In this document: in pieces, positions 10,229-19,691 of the stretch
Layout: each line of letters begins with the position of its first letter
How positions within the stretch are numbered: the stretch's first letter is position 1
The notes under the pieces: generated by a model
Databases searched by the model: none
What the model saw: the letters and a program-made list of their open reading frames with translations, nothing else
Told to the model about the DNA's origin: nothing
Position numbers and translations under genes: made by a program
From: DATKWD01 sp963704815
GTDB taxonomy: Bacteria > Actinomycetota > Acidimicrobiia > Acidimicrobiales > Salinilacustritrichaceae
NCBI GenBank assembly: GCA_963704815.1
Contig: CAVPHU010000001.1
Location: 806,001-870,000, forward strand
Reading direction: 5' to 3'
Length of the DNA: 64,000 nucleotides

Positions 10229-11538
10229 ATGGAACGTCTCACCCCGACCGAAGCCGCGGCCCGGATCCGACCCACCGACACGTTCGGGATGCCCCTCGGG
10301 CCCGGCCAGCCCGTCGACCTGCTCACCCAGATGGGGAACCGGGACGACTGGGAGGAGCTCAACGTCTACGGCGCGCTGCTCACCGTGTTCACCGACCTGT
10401 TCAACCATCGGAACGTCCACTACCTGTCGGGGTTCTTCGGCCCGCTCGACCGGGCCCTGCGCGACGCGGGGGCGAACGTCGGCTTCAGCCCGGCCGACTT
10501 CCGTCGCTTCGGCCCGCTGCTCCGCGAGCTCGCACCCCGCGTGATGACGACGGCTGCGTGCCCGCCCGACGCCGACGGCTGGTGCTCGCTGTCGTTGCAC
10601 GCGGGCGCGAGCGTCGAGGAACTGCACCTGGCGGGCGCCGATCCCGATCGGCTGCTCGTCGTCGAGGTCAGCGAGAACTTCCCGCGCACGGTCGGCCTCG
10701 GCGAACACCGCCACGCCCTCCACGTCGACGAGATCGACCTTCTCGTCGAATCGGACGCGTCGCCGGTCACCCTGGCCGACGCCCCGCCGTCCGAGGTCGA
10801 TCGGGCCATCGCCGATCACGCCCGGGCCTTCATCCCGGACGGCGCCACCCTCCAGACGGGCATCGGTGCGGTGCCGTCGGTCATCGCGACGCTGCTGGCC
10901 GAAGGCGACGGGGCAGGGCTACGGCGTGCACTCCGAGATGTTCACCGACGGTCTCATGCGGCTGCACCAGGCCGGCAAGGTCACCAACCAGAAGGGCATC
11001 TACGACGGCCACTCGATCACGACGTTCGCGGCCGGATCGACCGAGCTGTACGAGTGGCTCGACGGCAACACCGAGGTCTGCTTCCTCCCGGTCGAGTACG
11101 TGAACTCGCCCGAGGTCATCGGCAAGAACCCCGACATGATCACGATCAACGGCGCACTCTCGGTCGACATCCACGGCCAGGTGGTGGCCGACACGATCTC
11201 GCGGCAGCCAGTACTCGGGCATCGGCGGCCACGAGGACTTCGTGGCCGGCGCTGCGTTCGACCTCGACGACCGCTCGCTCATCTGCCTCCCCTCGACCGC
11301 CCACCGGGGCGGACGGACGGTGTCGAGGATCGTTCCCGGGTTCGAGGCGGGCACGGTCATCACCACGCCCCGCCATCACGTCGACATCATCGTCACCGAG
11401 TACGGCGCTGCCGAACTCCAGGGCAAGACGGTCCACCAGCGCGGCATGGCGTTGGCCGAGATCGCGCACCCCGACTTCCGTGACGAGCTGGCCGAGGCGG
11501 CCGAGCGGGCCAGCGGCGGCCGCTCACCGCTCCCCTAG
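10229..11538 (+). CDS. Acetyl-CoA hydrolase/4-hydroxybutyrate CoA-transferase family (two frameshifts)
   Basis: From ATG 10229 the N-terminal domain has LSGFFGPLDRALRDAG and LATGIGAVPS-like LQTGIGAVPSVIATLL. After a break near 10917 (one G too many in AGGGC) the frame continues with GVHSEMFTDGL, the segment bearing the presumed catalytic Glu, and INGALSVDIHGQVVAD. A second break near 11212 leads to SGIGGHEDFVAGA and IIVTEYGAAELQGKT. The total of about 436 residues matches family I CoA-transferases of the acetyl-CoA hydrolase branch. Substrate (acetate, succinate, 4-hydroxybutyrate) cannot be told. Single gene on the plus strand inside the minus-strand cluster. Confidence 0.85.
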
Positions 11539-11556
11539 GCCACCGGCGACCCTGCG

Positions 11557-12213
11557 CTACAGGAACCGGGTCCGGCCGGGTGGCCAGACGACCGCCACCG
11601 CCCGGCCCACGAGGCTGTCCACGGGCACCGGCCCGAAGACCCGGGAGTCCTGGCTGTTGTCCCGGTTGTCCCCCATCACGAAGACGTGGTCGGGCGGCAC
11701 CTCGCGTGCGCCGAAGTCGGTGGGAACCAGCCCGGCGGGGAGGTACGGCTCGACCAGCGGTTCGCCATCGATGAGCAACTGCCCGTCGCGGCCCTCCACC
11801 GTCTCGCCGCTCAGGCCGACGATCCGCTTGATCAGCTTGTCGTCGTCCGGCCGGGTGAGCCCCGTCGCCTCGAGCGCTCCGTCGATGATCGATGCGGGAA
11901 ACCCGGGACCCTCGAGCGCCACCCCGGGTCGGGGGAAGACGACGATGTCGCCCCGGTTCGGATCGTGCAGCCGATAGGCCGTGCGGGAGACGACGACCCG
12001 ATCGCCGATCTCGAGCTGAGGTGTCATCGACTCGCTCGGGATGAAGAAGGCCTGGGCCAGGAACGTGTTGACGAGGAACGCGACCAGGACCGCCGACAGC
12101 ACGAGCAGCGGCAGTTCGGCGATGCGACGAAGGCCGCTCGGTGCCGGTTCGTCGGGAGCGAACGGGGGAAGGTCGTCGGCGTCAGCCGTCGAGGGACCCT
12201 GCCAACGATGCAT
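11557..12213 (-). CDS. lepB: Signal peptidase I
   Basis: LepB removes signal peptides from exported proteins at the membrane. The 218-residue protein has a cytoplasmic N-terminus of about 33 residues, one membrane span (LPLLVLSAVLVAFLVNTFL), the catalytic Ser62 in IPSESM, the general-base Lys in KLIKRIVGLSGE, and the box E sequence VFVMGDNRDNSQDSR. All active-site boxes are intact. It sits after rplS, a common actinobacterial arrangement. Confidence 0.95.
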   Translation of the reverse strand: MHRWQGPSTADADDLPPFAPDEPAPSGLRRIAELPLLVLSAVLVAFLVNTFLAQAFFIPSESMTPQLEIGDRVVVSRTAYRLHDPNRGDIVVFPRPGVALEGPGFPASIIDGALEATGLTRPDDDKLIKRIVGLSGETVEGRDGQLLIDGEPLVEPYLPAGLVPTDFGAREVPPDHVFVMGDNRDNSQDSRVFGPVPVDSLVGRAVAVVWPPGRTRFL

Positions 12214-12254
12214 CCGGAGAAGGTCGGGCCGAGGCGTCCGGCGGACCTGCGCGA

Positions 12255-12602
12255 CTACTTGTCGCGCTTCTCCTTGATCTTGGCCTTCTTCCCGACGCGA
12301 TCGCGCAGGTAGTAGAGCTTGGCCCGCCGCACGTCACCGCGGGTGACCACCTCGATCTTGGCGATGGTCGGCGCATGGAGCGGGAACGTCCGCTCGACCC
12401 CGACGCCGTAGCTCACCTTGCGAACCGTGTAGGACTCGGCGACGCCGGACCCGCGTCGGGCGATGACCACGCCCTGGAAGATCTGAATCCGTTCCTTGTT
12501 GCCCTCGACCACTCGGACGTGGACCTTGACGGTGTCGCCCGACCCGAAGTCGGGGAGGTCGTCGCGGAGGTTGGGCTTGTCGATGAGATCGGTGCTCTTC
12601 AT
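12255..12602 (-). CDS. rplS: 50S ribosomal protein L19
   Basis: A 115-residue protein starting MKSTDLIDKPNLRDDLPDF at ATG 12600-12602. It contains the L19 blocks GDTVKVHVRVVEGNKERIQ, FQGVVIARRG, RKVSYGVGVERTFPLH and RRAKLYYLRDRVGKKAKIKE. L19 lies at the 30S-50S interface. The gene follows trmD after about 97 bases, enough for its own promoter. Confidence 0.97.
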   Translation of the reverse strand: MKSTDLIDKPNLRDDLPDFGSGDTVKVHVRVVEGNKERIQIFQGVVIARRGSGVAESYTVRKVSYGVGVERTFPLHAPTIAKIEVVTRGDVRRAKLYYLRDRVGKKAKIKEKRDK

Positions 12603-12655
12603 GGCGCCTGAGGCTTTCGCGGTGGGACGAACGTCGCCGGAGTGGCGAACGGGTC

Positions 12656-12686
12656 ACGTTAGCGACCCGGCTCACCGCCGGTCCAA
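12656..12686 (-). promoter_or_regulatory. Possible promoter for rplS
   Basis: On the minus strand, TTGGAC (12681-12686) and TAACGT (12656-12661) resemble sigma-70 -35 and -10 boxes. Their 19-base spacing is longer than ideal. A CGGGTC/GACCCG inverted repeat (12650-12655 and 12664-12669) overlaps the -10 region. The 97-base gap between trmD and rplS makes a promoter here reasonable, but the match is weak. Confidence 0.25.
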
Positions 12687-12699
12687 GGCGCCCGCGAGC

Positions 12700-13419
12700 T
12701 CAGCGGTCGAATTCGGCGAGGGTCGCAGCCTCCTCGTCGGTGATCCCACCGCGCGACTCGAGGAGATCCGGGCGTCGATCGCGGGTCCGGATGATCGCTT
12801 GGGCCCGTCGCCAGCGTTCCACCTTCGCATGGTCCCCGGACCGCAGCACCTCCGGCACCGGCCAGCCGCGGAACTCGGCGGGACGGGTGTAGTGCGGATA
12901 CTCGAGGAGGCCGGAGGCGAAGGACTCCTCCTCCGCGCTGTGTTCGTTGCCCATCACGCCCGGAATCAACCGGGCCACGGCCTCGATGATCGCCAGCGCC
13001 GCCACCTCGCCGCCGGCGAGCACGAAGTCACCGATGCTCACCTCCGCGTCCGCCAGGTGATCGGTGATCCGTTGGTCCACGCCCTCGTAGCGGCCGCACA
13101 ACAGCGAGAACCCGTCGGTCTCTGCGAGCTCGGCGGCGAAGCCCTGGTCGAAGGTCCGCCCCGAGGGTCCGAGGAGGAGCAACGGCCGCGGCGGATCCGC
13201 CGCCTCGACCGCGGCGAAGACCGGTTCGGGCATGAGCACCATGCCCGCCCCGCCGCCGAAGGGACGGTCGTCGATCGTCCGATGACGATCGGTCGTCTCG
13301 CTCCGCAGGTCATGGCTCCGGATGTCGAGCAGGCGACGATCGCTCGCCTTGCCGAGCAGGGCCCCCGAGGCGAAGTCCGCGACCAGGTCGGGGAAGATGG
13401 TGAAGACGTCGATGCGCAT
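12700..13419 (-). CDS. trmD: tRNA (guanine-N1)-methyltransferase TrmD
   Basis: TrmD methylates G37 of tRNAs using SAM and prevents frameshifting. The 239-residue SPOUT protein starts MRIDVFTIFPDLVADF. It has the trefoil-knot SAM site LLLGPSGRTFDQGF, LLCGRYEGVDQRI and IGDFVLAGGEVAAL, followed by the tRNA-binding C-terminal domain with LLEYPHYTRP. The start overlaps the stop of rimM by one base, indicating translational coupling. Confidence 0.96.
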   Translation of the reverse strand: MRIDVFTIFPDLVADFASGALLGKASDRRLLDIRSHDLRSETTDRHRTIDDRPFGGGAGMVLMPEPVFAAVEAADPPRPLLLLGPSGRTFDQGFAAELAETDGFSLLCGRYEGVDQRITDHLADAEVSIGDFVLAGGEVAALAIIEAVARLIPGVMGNEHSAEEESFASGLLEYPHYTRPAEFRGWPVPEVLRSGDHAKVERWRRAQAIIRTRDRRPDLLESRGGITDEEAATLAEFDR

Positions 13420-13898
13420 CAGAGGTCGAACAGGCCTGCGGGAGGGTCGATCTCGACGACGCCCTCGCCCACCTCGACGACGAACTGGACCGGCACGAGG
13501 GCGCCGCTGTCGAGGACGAGCAGGTCGGACGCCGGGTTGGCCTCGATCGCAGCCACGACCCCACGGTCGGTGCCGTCGAGATCGGCGACCCGCGAACCGA
13601 TGAGGTCGTGGACCCAGTAGCCCTCGGCGGGCGGCTCCTCGAGCGGTTCGGCACGGAGCACGAGCCCGCGGATCGACTCGGCTGCCGTGCGATCGGCGAT
13701 CCCGTCGAAGGTCACGAGCTGGTGGCCTTGATGCGGACGAACCGAGCGCACCTCGAGCACGCGCCGATCGGTGACGAACGTGGCGCCGACGTACAGCCGG
13801 TCATCGACGTTGGTCGAGAGCTTCACCACGACCTCGCCCTGGAGACCGTGTGGCCGGCCGATCGTGCCGATGTCGAGCAACGCGGGTTGCTCACTCAT
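13419..13898 (-). CDS. rimM: 16S rRNA processing protein RimM
   Basis: RimM binds S19 and helps mature the head of the 30S subunit. The 159-residue protein has the N-terminal beta-barrel (IGTIGRPHGLQGEVVVK) and a PRC-barrel C-terminal half (EGYWVHDLIGSRVAD, LVPVQFVVEVG) ending in DPPAGLFDL. Operon order rpsP-khpA-rimM-trmD is conserved. Confidence 0.95.
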   Translation of the reverse strand: MSEQPALLDIGTIGRPHGLQGEVVVKLSTNVDDRLYVGATFVTDRRVLEVRSVRPHQGHQLVTFDGIADRTAAESIRGLVLRAEPLEEPPAEGYWVHDLIGSRVADLDGTDRGVVAAIEANPASDLLVLDSGALVPVQFVVEVGEGVVEIDPPAGLFDL

Positions 13899-13937
13899 GG
13901 GGCGCGACGTCTCGGCGGCCTGCCGAGCCGTGGACCA

Positions 13938-14276
13938 TCAATCCTCGAACTCGACCTCGACCTCGACGTCGTCACGAGTTCCCGCGGCGCGCACGATGGT
14001 GCGGATGGCGTTGGCGATCCGGCCGCGGCGGCCGATGACCCGGCCCATGTCGCCGTCGCCGACGGTGACGGTCATCTTGAGGCGGTTGTCGCGCTCGTCG
14101 ATGTCGATGTTGACGGCGTCGGGGTCCTCGACGACCGAGCGGGTCAGGTAGGCCAGCACGTCCTCGGCGATCGTGGGCTCGTCGCCCAGGTCGGCGGCAT
14201 CGTCGGTGTCGCCGGTGTCGTCGGTGTCGATGCGGTTGTGGTCGACGTCTTCGACGTCGAGGTCGTCGTCGCTCAT
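13938..14276 (-). CDS. khpA: KH-domain RNA-binding protein KhpA with acidic N-terminal extension
   Basis: The C-terminal 75 residues are a single KH domain with the GxxG loop in MGRVIGRRGRIANAIR, as in KhpA, the small RNA chaperone encoded beside rpsP. The start at ATG 14274-14276 overlaps the rpsP stop (ATGA). Ahead of the KH domain lies a very acidic segment of about 35 residues rich in Asp and Thr (DTDDTGDTDDAADLG). Typical KhpA proteins of 75-80 residues lack this. Repeated GACACCGAC codons underlie the segment, suggesting slippage expansion. Confidence 0.88.
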   Translation of the reverse strand: MSDDDLDVEDVDHNRIDTDDTGDTDDAADLGDEPTIAEDVLAYLTRSVVEDPDAVNIDIDERDNRLKMTVTVGDGDMGRVIGRRGRIANAIRTIVRAAGTRDDVEVEVEFED

Positions 14277-14575
14277 TCGGCGACCGCCTCGGCCTCGGGT
14301 GCGGGCTCCGGAGCGAACCACTCGGTGCCCTTCTTCTCGACCCCCTGGATGGCGAGGATCTTGGCCACCGCCTCGGTCGGCTGCGCGCCGTGGTTCAGGT
14401 AGTGCACGGCCCGCTCGCCCTCGAGCGTGATGACCGACGGGTCCTGGCGGGGCTGGTAGGTGCCGATGATCTCGATGAACCGGCCGTTGCGCGGCGACCG
14501 CGCGTCGGCCGCCACGACGCGATAGGTCGGCTGCTTCCTCTTGCCAACTCGCATCAGACGGAGCTTGACGGCCAC
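14273..14575 (-). CDS. rpsP: 30S ribosomal protein S16
   Basis: From GTG 14573-14575, with AGGAGA 7 bases upstream, the protein begins VAVKLRLMRVGKRKQPTYR and continues RSPRNGRFIEIIGTYQP and HYLNHGAQPTEAV, the S16 signature. About 100 residues with a short acidic tail (PEPAPEAEAVAE). S16 assists 30S assembly. First gene of the rpsP-khpA-rimM-trmD unit, downstream of ffh. Confidence 0.96.
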   Translation of the reverse strand: MAVKLRLMRVGKRKQPTYRVVAADARSPRNGRFIEIIGTYQPRQDPSVITLEGERAVHYLNHGAQPTEAVAKILAIQGVEKKGTEWFAPEPAPEAEAVAE

Positions 14576-14610
14576 TCGGTGATTCTCCTGGATCGGACGA
14601 TTGAACGAAC

Positions 14611-14627
14611 CGTGCCGGGCGGGCACG
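14611..14627 (-). other. GC-rich hairpin between ffh and rpsP
   Basis: A perfect 6-bp stem (CGTGCC/GGCACG, 5-base loop) lies 35 bases upstream of the rpsP start and 30 bases after the ffh stop. No T-run follows in either direction, so it is not a classical terminator. It may be a partial terminator, a processing site or part of an rpsP leader. Confidence 0.35.
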
Positions 14628-14656
14628 AACAGACCATGGTGATGGACGGACCCGCC

Positions 14657-16117
14657 TCAGTTCGGAAACGAGTCGCCGGACCCGGCGCCGGAGCCGTCGA
14701 GTCCGGGCAGCACGAAGGGCGCCTTCCGGCCCGGGCTGGTGCCCTTCGGCGTGGTCCGACCGCCGCCTCGGCCCTTCTTGCCCTTCTTCTTCCGGCGTTT
14801 GGCGGGGTTGGCGAATCCGGGCATGTTCTTCATCATCTTCTGCGCCTGGCCGAACTGGTTGATGAGCGCACCGACCGCACCGGGATCGGTTCCGGAACCG
14901 TCGGCGATCCGGCGCCGACGGGACCCGTCGATGATGGTGGGCTGCGACCGTTCGGCGGCGGTCATCGACTTGATGATCGCCTCGATGCGGGCGATCTCGG
15001 AGTCGTCGATCTCGGCGTTGCGCACTTCCTTGGGGACACCCGGCATCATCGCCATCAAGCTGGACATCGAGCCCATCTTCTTCACCTGCTGGAGCTGGTC
15101 GAGGAAGTCGTCGAGCGTGAACTGCCCGTCCATCAGCTTCTGGGCCGCGGCTTCGGCTTCGGCTTCCTCGAAGACCTCTTCGGCCTTCTCGATGAGCGTC
15201 ATCACGTCGCCCATGCCGAGGATTCGCCCGGCCAGCCGGTCGGGATGGAAGAGGTCGAAGTCGTCGATCGTCTCGCCCGTCGCCGCGAACGCGATCGGCT
15301 TGCCGACCACCTCCTTCACCGAGAGGGCCGCACCGCCCCGGGCGTCGCCGTCGAGCTTGGTCAGGATGACCCCGTCGAGGGCCAGCGTGTCGTTGAAGTT
15401 CTCCGCGACGGTGACCGCATCCTGTCCGGTCATGGCGTCGACGACGAGGAACGTGTAGTCGGGAGTCGTGGCCTCGCTGATCCGCCGCACCTCGTCCATG
15501 AGCTCGGCGTCGATGGCGAGGCGGCCGGCGGTGTCGACGATGACCACGTCCTTGCCCAGGCGGCGCGCCTCGGCGACCGCCCCCTCGGCGACGGCGACCG
15601 GGTCGCCGCCCTCACCACCGATGTGTTCGGGATCGATCGAGTGCACCGGCACGTCGATCTGGCGGCCGAGCGTCCGCAGCTGCTCGATGGCGGCCGGTCG
15701 TTGCAGGTCGGCGCCCACCATGAGCGGGTTGCGACCCTGGCTCTTGAACCAGCGTGCGAGCTTGGCCGAACTGGTGGTCTTTCCCGAGCCCTGCAACCCG
15801 GCCATCAGCACGACCGTCGGCGGCTGGGAAGCGAACGTGATCTTGATCGTCTCGCCACCGAGGGTGGCGATGAGTTCCTCGTGAACGATCTTGATGACCT
15901 GCTGCGCCGGGTTGAGCGCAGCACTCAGTTCGGCGCCGACCGCCCGGTCCTTGATGCGGGCGACCATGCCCTTGACGACCTCGAAGTTGACATCGGCTTC
16001 GAGCAGGGCCACCCGGATCTCACGGAGGACCTCGTCGATGTCTTCTTCGCGGAGCTTCCCCTTGCCCCGGAGCTTGGAGAAGATTCCGTCGAATCGGTCT
16101 GAGAGTGCTTCGAACAT
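14657..16117 (-). CDS. ffh: Signal recognition particle GTPase Ffh
   Basis: Ffh binds 4.5S RNA and nascent signal sequences and targets ribosomes to FtsY. The 486-residue protein has the N domain (MFEALSDRFDGIFSKL), the G domain with GLQGSGKTTSSAKLA, DTAGRLAID and TKLDGDARGGAALS, and the M domain with SRRRRIADGS plus a methionine-rich FGQAQKMMKNMPGF. A basic Lys/Arg/Gly tail follows. No frameshift. Confidence 0.96.
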   Translation of the reverse strand: MFEALSDRFDGIFSKLRGKGKLREEDIDEVLREIRVALLEADVNFEVVKGMVARIKDRAVGAELSAALNPAQQVIKIVHEELIATLGGETIKITFASQPPTVVLMAGLQGSGKTTSSAKLARWFKSQGRNPLMVGADLQRPAAIEQLRTLGRQIDVPVHSIDPEHIGGEGGDPVAVAEGAVAEARRLGKDVVIVDTAGRLAIDAELMDEVRRISEATTPDYTFLVVDAMTGQDAVTVAENFNDTLALDGVILTKLDGDARGGAALSVKEVVGKPIAFAATGETIDDFDLFHPDRLAGRILGMGDVMTLIEKAEEVFEEAEAEAAAQKLMDGQFTLDDFLDQLQQVKKMGSMSSLMAMMPGVPKEVRNAEIDDSEIARIEAIIKSMTAAERSQPTIIDGSRRRRIADGSGTDPGAVGALINQFGQAQKMMKNMPGFANPAKRRKKKGKKGRGGGRTTPKGTSPGRKAPFVLPGLDGSGAGSGDSFPN

Positions 16118-16152
16118 GTCCGGGCGACTCTACCGAGCGCCGCCGGAACGGG

Positions 16153-16581
16153 TCAGTCGACCTCGGCGATGCCGATGCGGTTGTCGACATGGGTGACACG
16201 GTCGACCGCCGCGGCCACCGCCTCCAGATCGGCCCGGCCGCTGTCGTCGGGGGTCATCCCCCTGAGCACCACCCGTGAGCCGATGACCTCGACCTCCGGC
16301 TGGGGAAGGTGCCAGGTTCGTGGGTCGTGGCTCAGCCGGTCGCGGACCACGCTCGCAGTGTCGGGCCTGAGCTCCTCGAGCCGCTCGAGGAGCTTCTGGC
16401 GGAGACGCTCACCTGACATCGGAGCGATCATCAAGCCGACGGCGATGCCGCACGCGAACACGAACATGCGACGGAAGCCCAGCAGTCGTCCGGTCCAGTA
16501 GCCGGTCTTGGCACCGAGCCTCGCGGTCCCGAACACGAGGCGGAAGGGGGCCTTGATCAGTTGCCACAGCAGCCAGATCAT
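16153..16581 (-). CDS. BON-domain membrane-anchored protein
   Basis: A 142-residue protein from ATG 16579-16581, overlapping the ftsY stop (ATGA). The N-terminus is partly membrane-embedded (MIWLLWQLIKAPFRLVF and RMFVFACGIAVGLMIAPM). The C-terminal half (VEVIGSRVVLRGMTPD to VDNRIGIAEVD) has the alternating pattern of a BON domain, a phospholipid- or envelope-binding module. Coupling with ftsY and placement just before ffh suggest co-expression with the SRP pathway. Its role there is unknown. Confidence 0.75.
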   Translation of the reverse strand: MIWLLWQLIKAPFRLVFGTARLGAKTGYWTGRLLGFRRMFVFACGIAVGLMIAPMSGERLRQKLLERLEELRPDTASVVRDRLSHDPRTWHLPQPEVEVIGSRVVLRGMTPDDSGRADLEAVAAAVDRVTHVDNRIGIAEVD

Positions 16582-17675
16582 GCGAACAGTGCCTCCACGA
16601 ACTCGTCGGGGTCGAACGGGATCAGGTCCTCGGCGGTCTCGCCGAGGCCGACCAGCTTGATGGGCAGACCCATCTCGGCGTTGATGGCCAGCACGATGCC
16701 ACCCTTGGCCGAGCCGTCGAGCTTGGTGAGCACGACTCCGGTGACCTCGACCGCCTCGGTGAACTGCTGGGCTTGGACGAGGCCGTTCTGGCCGGTGGTG
16801 GCATCGAGGACGAGCAGCACCTCGGTGACCTGGCCGGGGTCCTTGTCGGCGACCCGGCGGACCTTCCGCAGCTCCTCCATGAGGTTCACCTTGGTGTGCA
16901 GGCGTCCGGCCGTGTCGGCCAGGACCAGATCGACGCCCTTCGACGCCGCCTTCTGGACTCCGTCGAAGATGACCGACGACGGGTCGCCGCCCTCCTCGCC
17001 GCGCACCAACTCGGCACCGGCCCGTTCGGCCCACATCCCGAGTTGCTCGGCCGCGGCGGCCCGGAACGTGTCGCCGGCGGCCAGCACCACCGTGCGGCCC
17101 TCGGCCTGTTGCGCCTGAGCCACCTTGCCGATCGTGGTCGTCTTGCCGACCCCGTTCACCCCGACGAACAGCCAGACGTTGGGCCCGCCCGCCTCGACGG
17201 TCAGGGACCGATCACCGGCACCGAGGTCGGTCTTGATCTGGGCCTTGAGGACCTCGACCAGCTCGGACGGCTCGGTGATCCCCTGCTCGGCGACGGTCGC
17301 CTTGACGTGGTCGAGCAGCTGAGCGGTCGTCGCCACGCCGACGTCGGCCCGGATGAGGGCTTCTTCGAGCTCGCTCCACGCGTCGTCGTCGATCGCCGCC
17401 CGCGACAGCACCGACCCGAGGTAGCCGCTGAAGGCGCCCCGCGCCCGGGACAGCCGGTTCCGGAACGTGGGCTTCTCGATGACGATGTCGACGGGGGCGC
17501 CGACGTCGTCGACGTCGGCTTCGTCGGTCGGTGGCCGCTCGAGCTCCTCGGCGAGGTCGGCGATCGGAGGACGGGCGCCCGGCTCGAGCACGTCGGTGCC
17601 ACGACGATTGATGATGACGAAGGCGAGGGTGCCCAGCAGGATCCCGAGGGCGAGCAACAGCAGGATGATCTCCAT
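16578..17675 (-). CDS. ftsY: Signal recognition particle receptor FtsY
   Basis: FtsY docks SRP-ribosome complexes at the membrane. The 365-residue protein has an N-terminal transmembrane helix (IILLLLALGILLGTLAFVI), typical of actinobacterial FtsY. A short acidic linker follows, then the N domain (DDAWSELEEALIRADVGV) and the G domain (VGVNGVGKTTTIGKVA, DTFRAAAAEQL, DTAGRLHTK, TKLDGSAKGG, GLGETAEDLIPFD). Confidence 0.96.
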   Translation of the reverse strand: MEIILLLLALGILLGTLAFVIINRRGTDVLEPGARPPIADLAEELERPPTDEADVDDVGAPVDIVIEKPTFRNRLSRARGAFSGYLGSVLSRAAIDDDAWSELEEALIRADVGVATTAQLLDHVKATVAEQGITEPSELVEVLKAQIKTDLGAGDRSLTVEAGGPNVWLFVGVNGVGKTTTIGKVAQAQQAEGRTVVLAAGDTFRAAAAEQLGMWAERAGAELVRGEEGGDPSSVIFDGVQKAASKGVDLVLADTAGRLHTKVNLMEELRKVRRVADKDPGQVTEVLLVLDATTGQNGLVQAQQFTEAVEVTGVVLTKLDGSAKGGIVLAINAEMGLPIKLVGLGETAEDLIPFDPDEFVEALFA

Positions 17676-17747
17676 GACGGCGCAAACGATACGTCCACCG
17701 CGGTCCTGACTGCCGCTTCGGTTGCCGTCGCTCTAGCCTCGGGCTCC

Positions 17748-18768
17748 ATGAGCGAGTTGACGACCGAAGGTGCCATCGAAGCCGCCGACGCCCTCGAGCG
17801 AGCCACGATCGAGATCAAGAAGGTCATCGTCGGGCAGGATCGGGTCGTCGAGAAGCTGATCGTCGGCCTCGTCGCTCGAGGCCACCTCCTGCTCGAGGGC
17901 GTGCCCGGTCTCGCCAAGACCCTCGCCATGGAGACGATGGCCACGGTGGTCGGTGGGACCTTCGCCCGCATCCAGTTCACGCCGGACCTGCTCCCCGCCG
18001 ACATCACCGGCACCCGCATCTACCGAGCGTCGAGCGAGCAGTTCGACGTCGAGCTCGGACCCATATTCGTCAACTTCCTGCTGGCCGACGAGATCAACCG
18101 CGCGCCGGCCAAGGTGCAGTCGGCCCTGCTCGAGGTCATGGCCGAGAAGCAGGTCTCGATCGCCGGTGTGACCCACGAGGTTCCGCTGCCCTTCCTCGTG
18201 ATGGCCACCCAGAACCCGATCGAGAGCGAAGGCGTCTACCCGTTGCCCGAAGCGCAGCGCGATCGCTTCCTGATGAAGATCACCATCGACTACCCCTCCC
18301 CGGCCGAAGAGGCCGAGATCGTGACCCGGATGGGGGTCTCGCCGCCGACCGCCCAGCAGATCCTCACGCCCGAGGCGCTGCTGGCCGCCCAGGCGACCGC
18401 CGACCTGGTGCACGTCGATCGTGGGGTGCTCGACTACGCCGTCAACCTCGTGGCGGCGAGCCGCGACCCGTCGGCCTACGGGATGCCCGACCTGGTCGAG
18501 TTCATCGCCTACGGCGCCTCGCCCCGTGCGACCCTCGGCCTCGTTCGCGTCGGGCAGGGCGCTCGCGCTATTGCGGCGAAGGGCGCATGTGGTTCCCCAG
18601 GACATCTTCGACGTGGCGCCCGACATCTTCCGGCACCGCCTCGTCCTCTCCTACGAGGCACTGGCGCAGGGCATCACCATCGACCACGTGCTGGCCCGGA
18701 TGCTGTCGACCGTTCCGGCCCCGAGGGTGACCGCTCAGGACCCGATGGCCCAGGCATGGGCCGGGTGA
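17748..18768 (+). CDS. MoxR-family AAA+ ATPase (one frameshift)
   Basis: MoxR ATPases are chaperone-like AAA+ proteins usually encoded with DUF58 and VWA proteins, exactly as here. From ATG 17748 the protein shows Walker A EGVPGLAKT, FTPDLLPADITGT, Walker B LLADEINRAPAK, and sensor ATQNPIESEGVYPLPEAQ. One surplus G in GGGC at about 18552 breaks the frame; correction gives RVGRALALLRRRAHVVPQDIFD and the tail to GCATGGGCCGGGTGA. First gene of a three-gene plus-strand operon that diverges from ftsY. Confidence 0.9.
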
Positions 18769-19691
18769 GCGCTCCCCCATCGGTCGCCGGCGAGCGCCCC
18801 GAAGTGGTGCTCCGCCGTCTCGAGCTCACGGTGACGCGCCGTCTCGACGGACTGCTCCACGGCGACTACCGCGGGCTGGTGCCGGGTCAGGGATCCGAGA
18901 TCGGCGAGGCCCGCGAGTACTCCCCCGGCGACGACGTGCGCCGGATGGACTGGAACGTCACGGCGAGGACCATCACGCCCCACATCCGTGAGACCATCGC
19001 CGACCACGAGCTCGAGACCTGGATGCTCGTCGACGAGTCGGCCAGCCTGTCCTTCGGCACCGCGAGCACGACCAAGCGAGATCTCGCCGTCGCCGCGGCA
19101 TCGGCGATCGGCTTTCTGACCTCCCGAACGGGGAACCGGATCGGTGCGCTGCTGCTCGCGGGCGACCGAGACCGCATCGTCCCGGCGCGGCAGGGGCGCA
19201 GCCATCTCCTCGCCCTCATGCGGCATGTGATCGGCGACGCGCAGGCCGACGGAACCGGTGCCACCGACCTCGGCGCGGGCATCTCACGGCTCGGTGGCAT
19301 CATCCGCCGCCGTGGCCTCGCCATCATCATCAGCGACTTCCTGACCACCGGTCGTTGGGAGGAGCCGCTGAAGGCCCTCGGCGCCCGTCAGGACGTGCTG
19401 GCGATCGAGGTGGTCGACCCCCGCGAACTCGACCTGCCGCGCGTCGGGGTCCTGCGGGTGGTGGATCCCGAGACCGGCCAGCTCCGAGAGGTCCAGACCA
19501 ACTCGCGGAAGGTCCGCCGGGCGTATCGCGACGCCGCCGCCGGCCAACGCGCCCAGATCTCCTCGGCCCTGCGATCGGCCGGTGCCGATCACCTCGTACT
19601 CCGGACCGACGGCGACTGGCTGACCGACCTCGTCAAGTTCGTCGCCCAACGCCGCGACCGCATGGACCATCGAAAGCGAGCGCAGTCATGA
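18756..19691 (+). CDS. DUF58 domain protein
   Basis: A 311-residue protein of the DUF58 family, partner of MoxR ATPases. It contains the family hallmark GEAREYSPGDDVRRMDWNVTA, then a VWA-like fold with LVDESASLSFGT and the late strand IIISDFLTTGRWEEP. The start ATG 18756 overlaps moxR by 13 bases; a GTG at 18765 overlapping the moxR stop is an alternative. It overlaps the VWA gene by ATGA. Confidence 0.9.
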   Translation: MGRVSAPPSVAGERPEVVLRRLELTVTRRLDGLLHGDYRGLVPGQGSEIGEAREYSPGDDVRRMDWNVTARTITPHIRETIADHELETWMLVDESASLSFGTASTTKRDLAVAAASAIGFLTSRTGNRIGALLLAGDRDRIVPARQGRSHLLALMRHVIGDAQADGTGATDLGAGISRLGGIIRRRGLAIIISDFLTTGRWEEPLKALGARQDVLAIEVVDPRELDLPRVGVLRVVDPETGQLREVQTNSRKVRRAYRDAAAGQRAQISSALRSAGADHLVLRTDGDWLTDLVKFVAQRRDRMDHRKRAQS

